From assembly GCF_004745865.1 (NCBI RefSeq), contig NZ_SRKZ01000002.1, positions 372,001 to 436,000 on the forward strand: 64,000 bases of DNA. The letters are read 5' to 3'. Under the pieces are notes generated by a model that was not told the origin of the DNA, ran no database searches, and worked only from the letters and a program-made list of their open reading frames with translations. The position numbers were made by a program, and so were the translations under genes. Every line of letters begins with the position of its first letter. Positions within the stretch are counted from its first letter, which is position 1. Shown in pieces: positions 45,068-54,609 of the stretch. The DNA comes from Hymenobacter wooponensis (lineage in GTDB: Bacteria > Bacteroidota > Bacteroidia > Cytophagales > Hymenobacteraceae).

Positions 45068-48000
45068 ATGGCGGAAGCAGCAACCAAACGGCTGAATCAG
45101 GCGGCCAAAGACCTGAACGTTGGCTTATCTACAATTGTAGATTTCCTAGCGGGAAAAGGGCACATCATCGAAAATAAACCCACGACTAAGCTGACGGGGG
45201 AACAGGTTTCCCTGTTGAACAAAGCTTTTGAGTCGTCGGCACAGGACAAGATGGAAGCTGCGAAGCTCAGCCAGGCCAAGCGCCAGACGGAGCAAGAAGC
45301 AGTTGCCCAGGCGCGCCCAGCTGAACCCGTAGCAGCCCCCAAGGCTGCACCGGCACCTCAGCCCGCTGCCCCAGCTCCTGCTCCTAAGCCCGTTGAGGCC
45401 CCCGCTCCGGTAGCGGCGGCACCTGCAGCGCCAGCACCGGCTGCTCCCGCTGAGGAGCCCAACCGTGTGCCCGGCCTGAAAGTGCTTGGTCGCATCGAGC
45501 TGGACGCCAAGGGTCGCCCGGTACCGCCGAAGCCTGCTGCTCCGGCACCGGCTCCCGCTGCTTCTCAGCCTCAAGCCCCCGCTCCTAAAGTGGAGGCCCC
45601 CAAGCCTGTTGCCCCAGCAGCTCCCGTGGTGGAAGCCCCTAAGCCAGCCCCTACCCCTGTAGTGGCTCCAGCGCCAGCTCCTGCTCCTGTAGCAGAAGCG
45701 CCTAAGGCAGCGCCGGCTCCACAGCCTGCCGCTCCAGCTCCAGCCCCCAAACCAGCTGAGACTCCTGCTCCCGTAGCAGCGGCTCCTGCTCAACCTGTCA
45801 CGCCTCCAGCGGCTCCGGCTCCTGCAGCCCCCGCTCCGGCGCCCACAGCATCTACCCCTCCTGCTGATGCCCCGGCAGCTCCTTCGGAAGAAGCACCTGC
45901 TGGTACCATCGTTGCGAAGGCTGATCAGCTGAAAGGTCTGACGGTATTGGGTAAAATTGAACTTCCCTTAGATTCATCGCGGCGCGGTGGCGGCGGTGGG
46001 CGTGGAGCTCGCCCCGTTGCTTCTTCCGACGTTCGGAAGAGTGGCATTGGCGCCGACAAGAAGAAGCGCCAGCGCATTCCGATGAATGGCCCTGGTGCAT
46101 CTAACCAGCAAGGTGGCCAAGGTGGTGGTCAGAATAATGCTCCGGCAGCTCCCCGTGTTACGGGTACTGGCCCAGCAGCTAACCGCCAGAACAATGGCCC
46201 CGGTGGCAACCGCCCCGGAGGTGGCAATCAAGGCGGCAACCGCCCTGGTGGCAACCAAGGCGGTAATCGCCCCACTACGGCAGCACCTGCTACTACCCCT
46301 GAGCAGACTGAAAAGCAAATTCAGGAGCAAATCAAGGCTACGCTGGCCAAGCTCAGCGGTGGCCGTGGTGGCAACCAAAACAACCGCGCTAAATACCGCC
46401 GCGACAAGCGGGCTGGTGTTGCGGAAGACCGCGAAGCACAACGCGCTCAGAACGAGCTCGACGCTAAGACTCTAAAAGTAACCGAGTTCATCTCGGCCAA
46501 TGACTTAGCCTCACTGATGAACGTGTCGGTGAACGAGGTAATTAAGGTCTGCCTGAATATGGGCATGTTCGTCTCGATTAACCAGCGCCTTGACGCCGAA
46601 GCCATCACGGTTATTGCCGATGAGTTTGGCTACGACGTAGAGTTCCTGAGTGCTGAAGAAGATGAAGCTGAGGTTACAATTGTAGATGCTGAAGAGGATC
46701 TGCAGCCTCGCGCGCCTGTTGTTACCATCATGGGTCACGTTGACCACGGCAAAACATCGTTGCTCGACTACATCCGTAGCGCGACGGTAGCTAAAGGCGA
46801 AGCTGGTGGTATTACCCAGCACATCGGTGCTTACGACGTGATGACCAAATCGGGCAAGCGCGTAACATTCCTTGATACGCCTGGTCACGAAGCCTTTACC
46901 GCCATGCGTGCCCGTGGTGCTAAAGTGACGGACATCGCCATCATTGTGGTAGCTGCCGACGACTCGGTGATGCCACAGACAAAGGAAGCCATCAACCACG
47001 CACAAGCAGCCGGTGTTCCGATTGTAATTGCCCTCAACAAAATCGATAAGCCAGGTGCTAACCCCGACAAAGTCCGTGAGGAACTGTCGGTGATTAACAT
47101 CTTGGTGGAAGAATGGGGTGGTAAGTATCAGAGCCAGGAAGTTTCAGCCAAGACTGGCCTAGGTATCGACGACCTGCTGGAGAAAGTTCTGCTGGAAGCC
47201 GAAATCCTGGATCTGAAAGCTAATCCTGATCGTAACGCCGTTGGTAGTGTTATCGAAGCCTCCTTGGATAAAGGTCGTGGCTACGTAACCACTATTCTAG
47301 TGCAGACTGGTACCATGAAAGTGGGTGATATTGTTCTGGCAGGACCGCACTTTGGTCGTGTGAAAGCTATGACCGACCACCGTGGCAAGAAGATGAAGCT
47401 CGCTGGTCCGGCTACCCCGGTACAGGTGCTTGGCTTGACTGGTGCTCCGCAGGCTGGTGACAAGATCCAGGTAATGGAAACCGAGCGTGAGGCTCGTGAA
47501 CTGGCTACGCAGCGTCAGCAGCTGGCCCGTGAGCAGAGCATGCGCACCAAGAAGCACATCACCCTCGACGAGATTGGTCGCCGTCTGGCAATTGGTTCGT
47601 TCAAGGAGCTTAACGTGATTGTGAAAGGTGACGTGGACGGCTCGGTAGAAGCACTGGCCGACTCACTGCTGAAGCTGAGCACGCCGGAAGTGGCCGTAAA
47701 CATCCTCAACAAGGGTGTGGGTGCCATCTCCGAATCGGATGTACTGCTGGCTTCGGCTTCCGACGCTATCATCATTGGCTTCCAGGTTCGTCCCTCGCAA
47801 AGCGCCCGTAAGCTGGCCGAGCAGGAGCAGATTGATATCCGCCTCTACTCGATTATCTACAACGCCATCAACGAGGTGAAGGATGCTATGGAAGGCATGC
47901 TGGCCCCAACGGTGCAGGAAGTAGTGGTAGCCAACGCCGAAGTGCGTCAGGTATTCAACATCACCAAAGTGGGCACCATTGCCGGCTGTATGGTGACGGA

Positions 48001-48214
48001 AGGTACCTTCACCCGCAAGACCCGCGTGCGGGTGGTGCGCGACGGTATCGTGGTGTACTCGGGCGAAATTCAAGACCTCAAGCGTTACAAAGACGATGTG
48101 TCGGAAGTACGTCAGGGTTACGAGTGCGGTATTTCGGTGAAAGGCTTCAACGATCTGCGTGAAGGCGACAACATCGAAGGCTTCGAAGAAAAAGAAGTGA
48201 AGCGGACGCTATAA
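45068..48214 (+). CDS. infB: translation initiation factor IF-2
   Basis: Protein of 1048 residues. ATG at 45068 gives [18 protein letters not shown], the normal IF-2N start. Residues about 80-285 are a Pro/Ala-rich linker with many PAPAP repeats; about 300-430 are Gly/Asn/Arg-rich. The GTPase domain has the P-loop [12 protein letters not shown] near residue 556, the [16 protein letters not shown] switch and NKIDKP. Domains II-IV and the C-terminal fMet-tRNA-binding region follow ([25 protein letters not shown]). It places initiator tRNA in the ribosome. It has its own promoter and a following terminator. Confidence 0.97.
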   Translation: MAEAATKRLNQAAKDLNVGLSTIVDFLAGKGHIIENKPTTKLTGEQVSLLNKAFESSAQDKMEAAKLSQAKRQTEQEAVAQARPAEPVAAPKAAPAPQPAAPAPAPKPVEAPAPVAAAPAAPAPAAPAEEPNRVPGLKVLGRIELDAKGRPVPPKPAAPAPAPAASQPQAPAPKVEAPKPVAPAAPVVEAPKPAPTPVVAPAPAPAPVAEAPKAAPAPQPAAPAPAPKPAETPAPVAAAPAQPVTPPAAPAPAAPAPAPTASTPPADAPAAPSEEAPAGTIVAKADQLKGLTVLGKIELPLDSSRRGGGGGRGARPVASSDVRKSGIGADKKKRQRIPMNGPGASNQQGGQGGGQNNAPAAPRVTGTGPAANRQNNGPGGNRPGGGNQGGNRPGGNQGGNRPTTAAPATTPEQTEKQIQEQIKATLAKLSGGRGGNQNNRAKYRRDKRAGVAEDREAQRAQNELDAKTLKVTEFISANDLASLMNVSVNEVIKVCLNMGMFVSINQRLDAEAITVIADEFGYDVEFLSAEEDEAEVTIVDAEEDLQPRAPVVTIMGHVDHGKTSLLDYIRSATVAKGEAGGITQHIGAYDVMTKSGKRVTFLDTPGHEAFTAMRARGAKVTDIAIIVVAADDSVMPQTKEAINHAQAAGVPIVIALNKIDKPGANPDKVREELSVINILVEEWGGKYQSQEVSAKTGLGIDDLLEKVLLEAEILDLKANPDRNAVGSVIEASLDKGRGYVTTILVQTGTMKVGDIVLAGPHFGRVKAMTDHRGKKMKLAGPATPVQVLGLTGAPQAGDKIQVMETEREARELATQRQQLAREQSMRTKKHITLDEIGRRLAIGSFKELNVIVKGDVDGSVEALADSLLKLSTPEVAVNILNKGVGAISESDVLLASASDAIIIGFQVRPSQSARKLAEQEQIDIRLYSIIYNAINEVKDAMEGMLAPTVQEVVVANAEVRQVFNITKVGTIAGCMVTEGTFTRKTRVRVVRDGIVVYSGEIQDLKRYKDDVSEVRQGYECGISVKGFNDLREGDNIEGFEEKEVKRTL

Positions 48215-48237
48215 TCAGCAATGCTGCTATAAAAGAG

Positions 48238-48268
48238 AAGCCCTGGCCTACTAAGGCCGGGGCTTTTT
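48238..48268 (+). terminator. rho-independent terminator of the rimP-nusA-infB operon
   Basis: AAGCCCTGGCC pairs with GGCCGGGGCTT (one G-U pair) around a 6-base loop and is followed by TTT. It lies 24 bases after the infB stop. Confidence 0.85.
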
Positions 48269-48369
48269 CGTTATGGCATACCTGCTCTCTTTCCTGTAGC
48301 CTGAATCAAAGTCCTATTTATTCAGTAAATAAGCCTTGAATTCCCTACAGCCCTCTTTACCCCGTTACA

Positions 48370-49080
48370 ATGAAGACGCTTACCGCCACTCTTTTAGCTT
48401 TTCCTTTACTATTGGCGGGTACGCACGCAATGGCGCAAGTGAAGCCGACGACCAAACGTACTAGTGCCGGAAACAAACCCACTCAGACAACTGCACCAAG
48501 GCCAGCACCCGCTCGCAGTTCTACTACTCCACCCGTTTCCACCTCGCCGGAACCTCTCCCTAAGCAAGACACGGGAGCCCTTTTTCAGAAAGGTACTACC
48601 ATGATGAATGCCGGCTTAGGCTTGGGCACTGGCTATAGCTTCGGCAGTGGCCTAGAGTCGACGCCAGCCATGAGTGTTTCTGCGGAGAAGGGAATGGTAG
48701 AGGGCCTTGGGCCGGGAGTTATTGGGGTAGGTGGCATGATAGGCTACAAAGGATACTCCTATCAGTATCCCAACACTGATGGTAAGTCGCGGTGGAACAC
48801 GCTGATGCTATTGGCCCGAGGCACTTACCACTACGATTTGTTTCATCACTCTGCCATTGACACCTATTTAGGGGTAAGCGTTGGAATGCGCTTGGAGATG
48901 CACAACGAGAAGTACGATGGCGCGCAACTGCACGACCCCGACAATCCGTACGGCGGCGCACACTTGGAAACTGGGGTCTTTGCCGGAGCCCGTTACTTCC
49001 TCACCAAGAACATTGGCGCGTTTGGAGAACTCGGCTACGATATGACTTACCTAAAGCTTGGCCTGACGGGGCGCTTTTAA
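48370..49080 (+). CDS. outer-membrane beta-barrel-like protein with Thr/Pro-rich linker
   Basis: Protein of 236 residues with a signal peptide ending HAMAQ. Residues about 25-65 form a Thr/Pro/Ser-rich linker, then about 170 residues of amphipathic strands rich in Gly and Tyr (MIGYKGYSYQYPNTD, LLARGTYHYDLF, GVFAGARYFLTKNIGAFGEL) ending in GRF. It is consistent with an eight-strand OmpA-type barrel with a C-terminal Phe. The function is unknown. A very long hairpin follows. Confidence 0.65.
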   Translation: MKTLTATLLAFPLLLAGTHAMAQVKPTTKRTSAGNKPTQTTAPRPAPARSSTTPPVSTSPEPLPKQDTGALFQKGTTMMNAGLGLGTGYSFGSGLESTPAMSVSAEKGMVEGLGPGVIGVGGMIGYKGYSYQYPNTDGKSRWNTLMLLARGTYHYDLFHHSAIDTYLGVSVGMRLEMHNEKYDGAQLHDPDNPYGGAHLETGVFAGARYFLTKNIGAFGELGYDMTYLKLGLTGRF

Positions 49081-49083
49081 TAG

Positions 49084-49151
49084 CCTAGGCCAGTATATAA
49101 CAATGCCCCGGTGCGACTTCACACCGGGGCATTGTTATATACTGGCCTAGG
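49084..49151. terminator. 30-bp perfect hairpin with an octamer pair at its base
   Basis: Arms 49084-49113 and 49122-49151 are perfectly complementary over 30 bases around an 8-base loop. The ends of the arms carry CTAGGCCA and TGGCCTAG, the over-represented octamer of this genome. It lies between two convergent genes and should terminate both. Confidence 0.9.
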
Positions 49152-49163
49152 CCGAGGTTTACA

Positions 49164-49619
49164 CTAGAAGAACAAAAACTTCTTGTGTTTCTTGTGGCTT
49201 AGTGGTTTGCCTTTAGGGTTTACGTAACCGGCAGCGCGAGTCTGACCACGCTTCTGCCGGGCAGTACCAATGCGGTTGTCTTTGAACTTACGAACAGTGA
49301 AGCCGCCAGAGCCTTTTTCATATTGACGGCTCGGACCAGCTGCGCGCCCAAAGCTAGTGTTACTGGTGCCACCAGAGCGAGCCTCCAAAATTTCCATTTG
49401 CTGGTCGCGCTTGGCATCATCGGGGTTCATGCTCATGCGCTGTTGCATGCGCGCAATATCCGTTGCGGAAGCTTTACGCTTCTTTTTTGCGCCTCCTTCG
49501 TCAGCAGGACGCCCCCCTAATTCAGGAAGGACGGAACGCGACGCCGACTGTGCTTGTGCAGGAGCAGCAGCTAGCAAACCAGCAACGGCCACCAATGTGG
49601 CAACAAACAACTTTTTCAT
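49164..49619 (-). CDS. small secreted basic protein of unknown function
   Basis: Protein of 151 residues with a clear signal peptide (about 1-24, ending AQAQ). The mature part is highly basic: KKKRKAS near residue 45, many Lys/Arg residues and a C-terminal SHKKHKKFLFF tail with aromatic end. There are also Gly/Ser-rich stretches (ARSGGTSNTSFGR). No domain is recognised. The final LFF is unusual for a soluble protein and may reflect membrane or polyanion binding; this is speculation. Confidence 0.6.
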   Translation of the reverse strand: MKKLFVATLVAVAGLLAAAPAQAQSASRSVLPELGGRPADEGGAKKKRKASATDIARMQQRMSMNPDDAKRDQQMEILEARSGGTSNTSFGRAAGPSRQYEKGSGGFTVRKFKDNRIGTARQKRGQTRAAGYVNPKGKPLSHKKHKKFLFF

Positions 49620-49733
49620 GCAGAACAGAGATGATACAACCCGAAAACAGGTACCTAGTACGGCGCAAACAAGAACTCGGCCAACTGGTTGTAGCGCGGC
49701 AACGGGCCTGTCTCTAAGTTAGTTCAAATTTTC

Positions 49734-50738
49734 CTAGAACTTATACATCAGCCCAATTCCTAGAGCTTCCTTAAACTGGATCCGTCGGCCCCGGTCATCA
49801 GGAATGCCATCCTCGTTCCGATCAATGGGCACCAGGATATCATCATCATACACCAAGTTGGTGGTGATATTGGCACTAATCAGCTTGTTCACTTTGAAGT
49901 TGATGGCGTTTTCCCAGTTGACATCCACGTTCTGCGGGTTGTGGAAGTAATTGCTGAACAACTCCAGGCGCGTTTGATACACAATGTTCTGGCCTAGGCC
50001 TCGTCGGTAGCGCGCGTTGAGGTAGGCGCCTAACTCTTCCCGAAACCGCTCGCCAGTACCCCGCACTCGTACGCCGGCCGTATCCAGCCTCGCTCCTTGC
50101 ACCCCAAAGGCGCCTGCATCAGCCAACCCACGGTCGGCAACGATGGTGAACTTGCCAGTAGCTGGTGACAGGAACAAGGAGAAGTCCTCGCTCGGCTTGT
50201 ACTCAATGCCCAAGGACGCCAGCACATACGCCGGTGCAAAGAACCGTGAGAGCAAGGAATCAAGCTTCTCCAAAGATTTGGTAGGTGTAAGCTGCGTCTT
50301 CAGGTTCATTTGGGCCGTGTAGGAGAGCTTCTCCGTAAACTGTCGGCCGTAGCGGGCATTCAACTCCAGTCGGTCGTCGTTCTTGCGCATGCGCGCTTTG
50401 CCAGGCTTGAGCAGGCCATATACCAAGTCGCCCGACATATCGAACGTGTGCTGAGGCCCTCGGTAGTGCAAATACACATTGGCTAGGCCTAGCAATGACA
50501 GGGAGCTTTGCCCCCCAGCGGCCCAGTTGCTCATGCTCACCTGACTGAAGTTAAGGGTACCAGTTCCACCCTTCCGCCATCCTCGGGTGGTATCTACCTC
50601 AACGGAAATCTTGTACGCTGGTAGCGGTACCGGCACCCGATATGGAACGCTAGTCTGTGCTCTGGCCTGCTGCGCTACCCCTACTATACCTAGCAGTACT
50701 ACTGCCAAACGCTGGAAAACTCGCCAGACGGAACTCAT
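49734..50738 (-). CDS. DUF3078 outer-membrane protein
   Basis: Protein of 334 residues with a signal peptide ending ARAQ. The diagnostic segment is near residues 50-80: WRKGGTGTLNFSQVSMSNW, then AAGGQSSLS. The rest consists of beta-strands (LELNARYGRQFTEK, LGIEYKPSEDFSLFL) and ends in LMYKF, a barrel-like C-terminus. The family is common in Bacteroidota and its function is unknown. Its predicted promoter start lies inside the mscL terminator. Confidence 0.85.
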   Translation of the reverse strand: MSSVWRVFQRLAVVLLGIVGVAQQARAQTSVPYRVPVPLPAYKISVEVDTTRGWRKGGTGTLNFSQVSMSNWAAGGQSSLSLLGLANVYLHYRGPQHTFDMSGDLVYGLLKPGKARMRKNDDRLELNARYGRQFTEKLSYTAQMNLKTQLTPTKSLEKLDSLLSRFFAPAYVLASLGIEYKPSEDFSLFLSPATGKFTIVADRGLADAGAFGVQGARLDTAGVRVRGTGERFREELGAYLNARYRRGLGQNIVYQTRLELFSNYFHNPQNVDVNWENAINFKVNKLISANITTNLVYDDDILVPIDRNEDGIPDDRGRRIQFKEALGIGLMYKF

Positions 50739-50762
50739 CTTCTCACTTTAAACTCAAAAAAA

Positions 50763-50796
50763 CGCCGACCTCCTCTCTCAGCGAGGAAGGTCGGCG
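50763..50796 (-). terminator. hairpin terminator of mscL
   Basis: CGCCGACCTCCTC pairs with the complementary GAGGAAGGTCGGCG with a short loop and slight mismatch; on the minus strand it is followed by a T run (TTTTTTT). Confidence 0.75.
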
Positions 50797-50798
50797 GG

Positions 50799-50806
50799 CA
50801 AAGGTA
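50799..50806 (-). promoter_or_regulatory. -7 element (TACCTTTG) for the DUF3078 gene
   Basis: Perfect match on the minus strand, 61 bases upstream of the start at 50738 and between it and mscL. The transcript would start inside the hairpin at 50763-50796. Confidence 0.55.
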
Positions 50807-50822
50807 CGAAAGAGGCCTAGAG

Positions 50823-51245
50823 CTACGGCCGGCTACGCAAGGCGTCGCGAATTTCTGTTAGCAGCAGCTGGTCTTTCGTAGTTACTGGCTCTACTGGAAC
50901 TACTTCTTGAGGCTTCTTGAAGCGGTTGGCTAGCTTTACTAACCAGAAAATGGCAAAAGCCATCAGCAGGAAAGTGATGATGGCATTTAAAAACAGGCCG
51001 TAGTTGATTGTGGCAGCATTAGCCTTTTTAGCTTCCTCCAAGGTTTCAAAATGCCGGTTATCGAGCGACAGAAACCAGTTAGTAAAATCGTGGCCGCCGG
51101 TAAGTAACCCAAGAATGGGCATCAGAATGTCGTCGGTCAGGGACGTAACAATTTTCCCAAACGCTCCCCCGATTATTACACCAACTGCCAGATCCAGTAC
51201 GTTGCCTTTAGAGATGAATTCTTTGAATTCGGAAACAAAGCCCAT
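50823..51245 (-). CDS. mscL: large-conductance mechanosensitive channel
   Basis: Protein of 140 residues, normal for MscL. The first helix [40 protein letters not shown] contains the pore-lining segment (residues about 14-45); the second membrane segment is at about 82-104 ([24 protein letters not shown]); a basic cytoplasmic helix ends the protein. It opens under membrane tension to release solutes on osmotic downshift. It is followed by a terminator and shares the strand with the DUF3078 gene. Confidence 0.96.
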   Translation of the reverse strand: MGFVSEFKEFISKGNVLDLAVGVIIGGAFGKIVTSLTDDILMPILGLLTGGHDFTNWFLSLDNRHFETLEEAKKANAATINYGLFLNAIITFLLMAFAIFWLVKLANRFKKPQEVVPVEPVTTKDQLLLTEIRDALRSRP

Positions 51246-51383
51246 AAGAGTGCATAGTTTAAGAAGGACAAAACAAACTGGGTAAATATATACACATTGC
51301 GATACTAACTGACGAGCATAGGTCGGGTTTATTTACCTATCGCACTGTCATTGAGCAACAAAAGAGGCCATCTTTACTTGTTA

Positions 51384-51422
51384 CGTGGCCTAGACTACCG
51401 CTCTGCAGGGTGCTAGGCCACG
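51384..51422. repeat. inverted pair of the octamer upstream of the enoyl-CoA hydratase gene
   Basis: CGTGGCCTAG (51384-51393) and CTAGGCCACG (51413-51422) are exact complements separated by 19 bases. Both arms contain the over-represented octamer. It may form a hairpin in the gap between mscL and the hydratase gene. Confidence 0.6.
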
Positions 51423-51458
51423 CAAATGGCTAGAAATGCACAGGATCAGGTTAGCTCC

Positions 51459-51466
51459 TATCTTTG
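51459..51466 (+). promoter_or_regulatory. -7 element (TATCTTTG) for the enoyl-CoA hydratase gene
   Basis: Perfect TAnnTTTG match 28 bases before the ATG at 51495. Confidence 0.6.
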
Positions 51467-51494
51467 CCCGCATCACTGATACTTTTGGTTTACT

Positions 51495-52283
51495 ATGGCT
51501 TCTTTCGATAATCTGCTGTATGAGCTGAATGCCACCACGGGCATTTTGCGTCTCACCATCAACCGCCCCACCAAGCTGAACGCGCTCAGTGTAGCTACCA
51601 TCCAAGAAATCCACCGGGCTATGCAGCAAGCCCTCGACGACACGGCGGTGCGGGGGATTATCCTGACGGGTAGTGGGGAGAAGTCATTTGTAGCTGGCGC
51701 CGACATTGCGGAGCTCACGGCTCAAGATGAAATCACGGCGCGCCGGGTAGCTGAGAGCGGGCAGGAAACGTTCTGCATGATTGAGGAAAGCACTAAACCT
51801 GTTATTGCTGCTGTAAACGGCTTTGCGCTGGGCGGTGGATGCGAGCTGGCCATGGCCTGCCACATTCGGGTAGCTTCAGAAAATGCCCGTTTCGGTCAGC
51901 CAGAGGTAAACCTAGGCCTCATTCCGGGCTATGGTGGCACCCAGCGCCTGACTCAGCTTATTGGCAAAGGCAAAGCCCTGGAGCTCATGCTCACCACCGA
52001 TATGCTGAAAGCCGATGAGGCGCTGCGCCTAGGCCTAGTAAACCACGTGGTACCGCAGGCCGAGCTGCTGGCATTTACTGAGCAGTTGCTTAGCCGCATT
52101 CTTACCAAGGCCCCCTTGGCCCTGGGCATGGTGATTGAGTGCGTTAATGCCTATTACGATAAAGACCGCCACGGTTATCAGACGGAAGCCAATGCCTTTG
52201 CCCGGTGTTTTGGTACTGCTGATTTCCGTGAGGGCAGCAGTGCCTTCCTGGAAAAGCGCCCCGCTCAGTTCACGGGCAATTAA
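51495..52283 (+). CDS. enoyl-CoA hydratase/isomerase family protein
   Basis: Protein of 262 residues with the crotonase fold. Features: INRPTKLNALS near residue 22, GAGADIAEL-type VAGADIAELT near 66 (oxyanion hole), VNGFALGGGCELAMACH near 105 with the first catalytic Glu and GQPEVNLGLIPGYGGTQRL near 135 with the second Glu. Both catalytic acids are present, so it should hydrate enoyl-CoA in fatty-acid beta-oxidation or a butyryl-CoA route. It has its own promoter and terminator; no other beta-oxidation genes are nearby. Confidence 0.93.
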   Translation: MASFDNLLYELNATTGILRLTINRPTKLNALSVATIQEIHRAMQQALDDTAVRGIILTGSGEKSFVAGADIAELTAQDEITARRVAESGQETFCMIEESTKPVIAAVNGFALGGGCELAMACHIRVASENARFGQPEVNLGLIPGYGGTQRLTQLIGKGKALELMLTTDMLKADEALRLGLVNHVVPQAELLAFTEQLLSRILTKAPLALGMVIECVNAYYDKDRHGYQTEANAFARCFGTADFREGSSAFLEKRPAQFTGN

Positions 52284-52317
52284 ATACATGGTCGGTTAGT
52301 TGTACCGCACCCTCAGC

Positions 52318-52367
52318 AGGACCTGATCAGGTTGGCACGGCAAGCCGTGGCAGCTTGATCAGGTCCT
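52318..52367 (+). terminator. long hairpin after the enoyl-CoA hydratase gene
   Basis: AGGACCTGATCA pairs with TGATCAGGTCCT and, further in, GCACGG pairs with CCGTGG, with two or three mismatches between. A T-rich stretch follows. Confidence 0.75.
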
Positions 52368-52430
52368 TGGTTTGCCTAGGCCAGTAAAGCGCTGGCTTAT
52401 AGATTACTCTCTTCTTTTACTTCTCTCTGC

Positions 52431-53933
52431 ATGAGTATTGCCAAGCGCCTGGCCTCGCAAACGGCCGTGTATGGCATCAGTAGTATTGTGGGGCGGGTGC
52501 TTTCGTACCTGCTGGTTCCGGTGTACACCGGGCGGTTCGCGGCGGCGCAGTACGGCATCGTAACGGGCCTGTACGCGTACGTCTCCTTCCTGAACGTGGT
52601 GTTCACCTACGGAATGGAAACCACCTATTTCCGCTTCGCCAACCGCCCCGGCACCGACCGCCGCCAGCTCTACGACCAAGTTATGAGTATGCTACTGGTT
52701 TCTACGGTGCTGCTCACGGCGTTGCTTATGTGGCAGGCCCCGGTGTTGCTGCGGCTGCTAAACCTGCCGCCCAGTAGTGAACGGTATGCCCTCTGGATAG
52801 CCCTGATCTTGGGCATGGATGCTTTGGCGGCCATTCCGTTTGCGCGCCTGCGCCTCGAAAACAAAGCGCGCAAGTTTGCGGGCATCCGGCTGGCCAATAT
52901 CCTGCTCTACGTGGCTCTGAACCTGTTCTTCATTGTGTTCTGCCCCGATGTATTGGCCGGTAAGTACTTAACTAGCCTACAGCCGTTAGTAGCACGCGTG
53001 TACGACCCCAGCATGGGCGTGGGCTACGTATTCCTTTCTAACCTGATTGCCAGCTTCCTGACGCTGGTGCTGCTGGGCCGGGAGCTGACCGATTTTCGCT
53101 TCCGCATCTCTTTGGAGCCCTTGCGTCCGTTGTTGAAGTACGCCTACCCCATCATGCTAATGGGCCTAGCTGGCATGGTGAATGAAACCCTCGACCGTAT
53201 TCTGCTGCCCAAGTGGCTGCCGGATAACTTTTACCCGGGCCAAAGCAGCCTCACAGCCGTTGGTATTTATGGTGCCTGTTACAAGCTCAGCATCTTTATG
53301 CAGCTCGTAACGCAGGCCTTCCGCTATGCCGCCGAACCTTTCTTCTTCGCTCAAAGCGCCGATAAAAACTCTCCTCGCACCTTTGCTATGGTGCTCAAGT
53401 GGTTTACGCTGTGCTGCGCCATCATCTTTGTGGTGGTGAGTGTAAATGTGGAAGACTTCGGGCGAATGTTTCTGCACCGCGCCGAGTACTTGGAAGGCCT
53501 AGTGGTAGTGCCAGTGTTGTTGCTGGCCAACCTGTTCCTGGGCGTGTACTGGAACCTCTCGGTGTGGTTTAAACTGACCGACAAGACCTACTACGGCACC
53601 TACATTGGCTTTGGGGGCGCTGTGCTTACCATTGCACTCAACTTCCTGCTAATTCCGGTACTGGGCTACATGGGCTCGGCACTTGCTACACTGGCCTGCT
53701 ACTTTACGATGGCGGCCGTGTGCTGGTGGCTTGGTAACCATCACTTCCCCGTCCCCTATCCCGTGGTACGTTTGCTCACCTGGATAGGCCTAGCCGCCGG
53801 GGTAGTGGCCGTAGCGTGGTATGTGCCGGTGAGCGAGTATTGGACGCGGCATGCTTTTCACGTTCTACTTACGCTAGGATTCATAGCGCTATTAGTGCTT
53901 GTTGAGCGCCCTCACCGCTTGCGTACGGCCTAG
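52431..53933 (+). CDS. polysaccharide flippase (Wzx/MATE-like) membrane protein
   Basis: Protein of 500 residues with about 12-14 hydrophobic segments. The N-terminus SIAKRLASQTAVYGISSIVGRVLSYLLVPVYTGRF is typical of the polysaccharide biosynthesis/PST family that flips undecaprenyl-linked glycans across the inner membrane. Conserved Pro/Gly positions (YTGRFAAAQYGIV, KYAYPIMLMGLAG) are seen. The neighbouring dut and nucleotidyltransferase support a place in envelope glycan metabolism, but the actual substrate is not determined. Confidence 0.85.
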   Translation: MSIAKRLASQTAVYGISSIVGRVLSYLLVPVYTGRFAAAQYGIVTGLYAYVSFLNVVFTYGMETTYFRFANRPGTDRRQLYDQVMSMLLVSTVLLTALLMWQAPVLLRLLNLPPSSERYALWIALILGMDALAAIPFARLRLENKARKFAGIRLANILLYVALNLFFIVFCPDVLAGKYLTSLQPLVARVYDPSMGVGYVFLSNLIASFLTLVLLGRELTDFRFRISLEPLRPLLKYAYPIMLMGLAGMVNETLDRILLPKWLPDNFYPGQSSLTAVGIYGACYKLSIFMQLVTQAFRYAAEPFFFAQSADKNSPRTFAMVLKWFTLCCAIIFVVVSVNVEDFGRMFLHRAEYLEGLVVVPVLLLANLFLGVYWNLSVWFKLTDKTYYGTYIGFGGAVLTIALNFLLIPVLGYMGSALATLACYFTMAAVCWWLGNHHFPVPYPVVRLLTWIGLAAGVVAVAWYVPVSEYWTRHAFHVLLTLGFIALLVLVERPHRLRTA

Positions 53934-54024
53934 ATTATCGGCAGTTAGCGCGGCTGCTTGTCAGAAAATTTCAAGAATTCCCTTACATTTTTACACAGAG
54001 CGTGCCCTGCCAAGGCGCTAGGCC

Positions 54025-54032
54025 TATCTTTG
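54025..54032 (+). promoter_or_regulatory. -7 element (TATCTTTG) for dut
   Basis: Perfect match, 25 bases upstream of the dut ATG at 54058. Confidence 0.6.
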
Positions 54033-54057
54033 CCCCGTTGCCGCTAGCTGTTCCCTT

Positions 54058-54492
54058 ATGCAAATTCCTGTTATTAATACCTCGCATCACCCCTTGCCGG
54101 AGTACCAAACGGCCCACGCCGCTGGTATGGATGTACGAGCCAACCTCACGGCGCCGATTACGTTGAAGCCCCTGCAACGGGCCCTCGTTCCGACGGGCTT
54201 ATTCCTGGAAATTCCGGTGGGCTACGAGATGCAGGTGCGGCCCCGTAGCGGACTGGCCTACAAGCACGGTATTGGGCTCGTGAATAGCCCCGGCACCATT
54301 GACGCCGACTACCGCGGTGAGCTGAAAGTGCTGCTCGTTAACCTCTCTGACCAAGAGTTTGTGGTGCAAGACGGCGAGCGAATTGCCCAGCTCGTAGTGG
54401 CTCGCCACGAAACAGTGCAGTGGCAGGCGGTAGAAACGCTGACCGAAACGGCGCGCGGAGCGGGCGGCTATGGCAGCACCGGCGTCCACTAG
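54058..54492 (+). CDS. dut: dUTP diphosphatase
   Basis: Protein of 144 residues, normal for trimeric dUTPase. Motif 1 AGMDVRANL near residue 22; motif 2 [15 protein letters not shown] near 61; motif 3 [17 protein letters not shown] near 79-93; motif 4 GERIAQLV near 106; motif 5 [12 protein letters not shown] at the C-terminus. It hydrolyses dUTP to dUMP, keeping uracil out of DNA and feeding thymidylate synthesis. Own promoter upstream; the next gene starts 118 bases on. Confidence 0.97.
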   Translation: MQIPVINTSHHPLPEYQTAHAAGMDVRANLTAPITLKPLQRALVPTGLFLEIPVGYEMQVRPRSGLAYKHGIGLVNSPGTIDADYRGELKVLLVNLSDQEFVVQDGERIAQLVVARHETVQWQAVETLTETARGAGGYGSTGVH

Positions 54493-54609
54493 CCCAGCAT
54501 CACAAAGCCTTGCCTAGGCCTCTTCTCCTGATAATATCCCCGGCAGCCAACAGGCTGTCATTCCTTTCGTACTACCAGATTACACATCTCCCTAATTCAC
54601 CTACTCCCT

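Noticed and set aside
45146..45793. Minus-strand ORF of 215 codons inside infB
   Set aside because: Arg/Ser/Gly-rich product of the Pro/Ala repeat region read backwards; no real gene.
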